This document shows positions 19,862-21,954 of a DNA stretch of 21,954 nt, one piece after another. The position numbers were made by a program, and so were the translations under genes. The notes under the pieces were generated by a model. It was not told the origin of the DNA and searched no databases. It worked only from the letters and a program-made list of their open reading frames with translations. Each line of letters opens with the position of its first letter. Positions within the stretch are counted from its first letter, which is position 1. The stretch lies in contig JBOGDL010000530.1 in NCBI GenBank assembly GCA_050701815.1, positions 1 through 21,954 of the forward strand. Reading direction: 5' to 3'. The DNA comes from WHSM01 sp050701815. GTDB taxonomy: Bacteria > Actinomycetota > Actinomycetes > Mycobacteriales > Micromonosporaceae.

Positions 19862-21954
19862 TCAGTCCCGAGGCTTCTCCCGCATTTCGAAGCACTCGAT
19901 GACATCGCCGACCTTGATGTCGTTGTAGTTGCCAAGAGTCAGACCGCACTCGAAGCCTTCACGGACTTCGGTCGAGTCTTCGGTGAACCGACGCAGCGAG
20001 GCGATCGAGACGTTCTCCGCCACCACCGCGCTGTCGCGGACCAGGCGCGCCTTCCCGTTGCGCCGCAGAATCCCGGAGGTGACCATACAGCCAGCGATGT
20101 TGCCGAACTTGCTGGAACGGAACACCTCGCGAATCTCGGCGGAACCGAGCGCGACCTCTTCGTACTCCGGCTTGAGCAGGCCCTTCAGCGCCGCCTCGAT
20201 CTCCTCGATCGCCTGGTAGATCACGCTGTAGTAGCGAATCTCGACGCGCTCACGCTCGGCCAGTTCCCTCGCCTTGGGATCAGGCCGCACGTTGAAGCCG
20301 ATGATGATCGAGTCGTCCGTGGTCGCCAGGTTGACGTCGCTCTCGGAGATGGCGCCAACGCCCCGGTGGATGATCTTGAGCTGGACCTCGTCCGAAACGT
20401 CGATCTTGACCAACGCGTCTTCCAGGGCCTCCACCGAACCGGAGACGTCACCCTTGAGGACCAGGGAAAGCGTGGTCTTCTCGCCTTCCTTGATCTTCTC
20501 CAGGATCGACTCCAGAGTCGCCCGGCTACGGCTGGCCGCCTGCTGCGCAGCGCGCTCACGTGCTTGTCGCTGCTCGGCGATCTGGCGCGCCACCCGGTCC
20601 TCTCGGACCGCGATCATGGTGTCGCCGGCGCCCGGCACCTGAGTCAGACCCAGCACCATCACCGGACGGGACGGGCCGGCCTCCTTCACCTGCTTGCCGA
20701 ACTCGTCGAGCATCGCCCGCACCCGGCCATGCGCGTCGCCGACCACAATCGAGTCGCCGACCCGCAGGGTGCCCTTCTCCACCAGCACCGTGGCCACCGG
20801 GCCACGGCCGCGGTCGAGGTGAGCCTCGATCGCCTTGCCCTGCGCCGGGCCGTCCACCGGAGCGGTCATCTCCAGAGCCGCGTCAGCCGTCAACAGCACG
20901 GCCTCCAGCAGATCCTCGATGCCGATGCCTGGCTTCGCGGCCACGTCGACGAACATGGTCTCGCCGCCGTACTCCTCCGCGACCAGGCCGTACTCGGTCA
21001 GCTGCTGGCGCACCTTGCCCGGGTTGGCGCCTGGCAGGTCGACCTTGTTGACCGCCACCACGATCTGCACGTTGGCTGCCTTGGCGTGGTTGAGCGCCTC
21101 AATGGTCTGAGGCATCACACCGTCGTCAGCCGCCACCACCAGGATCACGATGTCCGTGACCTGAGCTCCTCGGGCACGCATCGCGGTGAAGGCCTCGTGA
21201 CCAGGGGTGTCGATGAAGGTGATCGCACGATCCTTGCGTTCATGCTCCACATGCACCTGGTACGCGCCGATGTGCTGGGTGATGCCGCCGGCTTCGCCTT
21301 CCACCACGTCGCTCTTGCGGATGGCGTCCAACAGCTTCGTCTTACCGTGGTCAACGTGGCCCATCACGGTCACCACCGGAGGCCGGCTGACCAGCCGCTC
21401 CGAATCCACCGCCTCATCGAGGTCGATGTTGAACTGGGCCAGCAGCTCGCGGTCTTCGTCCTCCGGGCTGACGATCTGCACGTTGTAGCCCAAGTGCTCA
21501 CCGAGCAGCAACAGCATGTCGTCAGTGCAGGACTGAGTCGCGGTGACCATCTCGCCCAGGTTGAACATCTCCTGGACCAGCGAACCGGGGTTCGCGTTGA
21601 TCTTGTCTGCGAAGTCCGAGAGCGAGGCGCCACGGAGCAGCCGGATCGTCTGACCCTGCCCCTTCGGCGCGCCAGAGCTCATCGCCGGCGCGGACAGGTT
21701 GTCAAACTCTTGCCTACGCTGCTTCTTGGACTTGCGACCACGAGCGGGCCTGCCTCCAGGGCGCCCGAAAGCGCCGCCGGTGCTGCCGCGTCCGCGACCT
21801 CCGCCGCCCGGCCGGCCGCCGCCGCGGAAACCACCGCCGCCGCCACCAGGACCGCCACCGCCACCAGGACCGCCGCGGAAACCACCGCCGCCGCCACCAG
21901 GACCGCCACCGCCACCAGGACCGCCGCGGAAACCGCCGCCGCCACCGCCAGGAC
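19862..21954 (-). CDS. infB: Translation initiation factor IF-2, 5' end cut by window edge
   Basis: IF-2 is the GTPase that delivers fMet-tRNA to the 30S subunit. The frame is open from the right window edge, so the true start and N-terminal repeats lie outside. Reading in, there is a glycine-rich linker of GGP/GGGG/FR repeats, then FGRPGGRPARGRKSKKQRRQEF, typical of actinobacterial IF-2, and the N2-like GASLSDFADKINANPGSLV. The G domain follows with GHVDHGKT (G1, about 21338-21361), GGITQHIGAY (G2), DTPGHEAF (G3), NKVDLP (G4) and VAAKPG at the G5 position (usually SAK). Domains II-IV are complete and end at GDVIECFEMREKPRD. It heads the infB-ylxP-rbfA-nrnA cluster. Confidence 0.98.
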   Translation of the reverse strand, partial: PGGGGGGFRGGPGGGGGPGGGGGGFRGGPGGGGGPGGGGGGFRGGGRPGGGGRGRGSTGGAFGRPGGRPARGRKSKKQRRQEFDNLSAPAMSSGAPKGQGQTIRLLRGASLSDFADKINANPGSLVQEMFNLGEMVTATQSCTDDMLLLLGEHLGYNVQIVSPEDEDRELLAQFNIDLDEAVDSERLVSRPPVVTVMGHVDHGKTKLLDAIRKSDVVEGEAGGITQHIGAYQVHVEHERKDRAITFIDTPGHEAFTAMRARGAQVTDIVILVVAADDGVMPQTIEALNHAKAANVQIVVAVNKVDLPGANPGKVRQQLTEYGLVAEEYGGETMFVDVAAKPGIGIEDLLEAVLLTADAALEMTAPVDGPAQGKAIEAHLDRGRGPVATVLVEKGTLRVGDSIVVGDAHGRVRAMLDEFGKQVKEAGPSRPVMVLGLTQVPGAGDTMIAVREDRVARQIAEQRQARERAAQQAASRSRATLESILEKIKEGEKTTLSLVLKGDVSGSVEALEDALVKIDVSDEVQLKIIHRGVGAISESDVNLATTDDSIIIGFNVRPDPKARELAERERVEIRYYSVIYQAIEEIEAALKGLLKPEYEEVALGSAEIREVFRSSKFGNIAGCMVTSGILRRNGKARLVRDSAVVAENVSIASLRRFTEDSTEVREGFECGLTLGNYNDIKVGDVIECFEMREKPRD
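21822..21954. repeat. 51-bp tandem repeat coding the IF-2 glycine-rich linker
   Basis: Two identical 51-bp units (21822-21872 and 21873-21923) are followed by a diverged partial third copy running to the window edge. The period is 17 codons, so copy-number changes stay in frame. Each unit codes for a GGP/GGGG/FR peptide. Exact identity of the two units suggests a recent duplication or gene conversion; the array probably continues beyond the window. Confidence 0.9.

Noticed and set aside
18358..19902. 514-codon plus-strand open frame across nrnA, rbfA and ylxP
   Set aside because: It is antisense to three recognisable genes and has Ser/Arg-rich non-protein-like composition.
21679..21945. 88-codon minus-strand frame rich in Ala/Val repeats
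   Set aside because: It is an out-of-frame reading of the IF-2 glycine-rich repeat; the correct frame joins the conserved KSKKQRRQEF segment.
1..21954. CRISPR array, insertion sequence, prophage or integron
   Set aside because: No regularly spaced repeats, transposase, integrase or attachment-site pairs were seen; the tandem repeats lie inside coding sequence.

Overview
This window is a high-GC actinobacterial chromosome segment (phylum Actinomycetota; order not resolved). The evidence is the strong G/C bias at third codon positions, frequent GTG starts, a FAD-dependent ThyX, an actinobacterial-type RNase J, the glycine-rich IF-2 linker, and gene order. From right to left the minus strand reads infB - DUF503/ylxP - rbfA - DHH phosphoesterase (nrnA) - MATE - truB - ribF - rpsO - pnp - M16 protease - dapB - (insert) - thyX - dapA - rnj. 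This is, from memory, the order of the Mycobacterium tuberculosis Rv2839c to Rv2752c block with intervening genes removed, and it resembles the Streptomyces block. It is vertically inherited core genome, not a mobile island.

Layout: 1-342 is the C-terminal part of a plus-strand Uma2-family protein. 381-2983 is the dapA-rnj operon, with a 4-bp stop/start overlap. 3267-4019 is thyX, separated from dapA by a gap containing a strong intrinsic terminator. 4232-8083 is the least conserved part: a DUF2752 membrane protein, a YcaQ/AlkX-like DNA glycosylase, two plus-strand GNAT acetyltransferases and a DUF4396 membrane protein. 8137-12688 holds dapB, an M16 zinc protease and pnp (the last two overlap by 4 bp). 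12918-15487 holds rpsO, ribF and truB. 15559-16902 is a MATE exporter. 16903-17765 carries only one plausible 38-codon gene plus many inverted repeats. 17766-21954 holds the DHH phosphoesterase, rbfA, DUF503 and infB, which runs off the right edge.

Functional theme: translation initiation and ribosome maturation (IF-2, RbfA, TruB, S15), RNA decay (PNPase, RNase J, and NrnA for the end-product oligonucleotides), flavin synthesis (RibF; its product FAD is the ThyX cofactor), lysine/diaminopimelate synthesis (DapA, DapB) and dTMP synthesis (ThyX).

The most interesting signals are non-coding. A recurring TAG-type -10 hexamer lies 6-8 nt upstream of several start codons, as expected for leaderless mRNAs. 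A three-way-junction RNA fold is possible at 17042-17124. A leaderless-looking 14-codon mini-ORF is followed directly by a hairpin at 17577-17664. The rpsO-pnp spacer is dense in palindromes. A terminator-bounded spacer lies between thyX and dapA. I see no clear sign of a wholly new multigene system; these are candidates to test.
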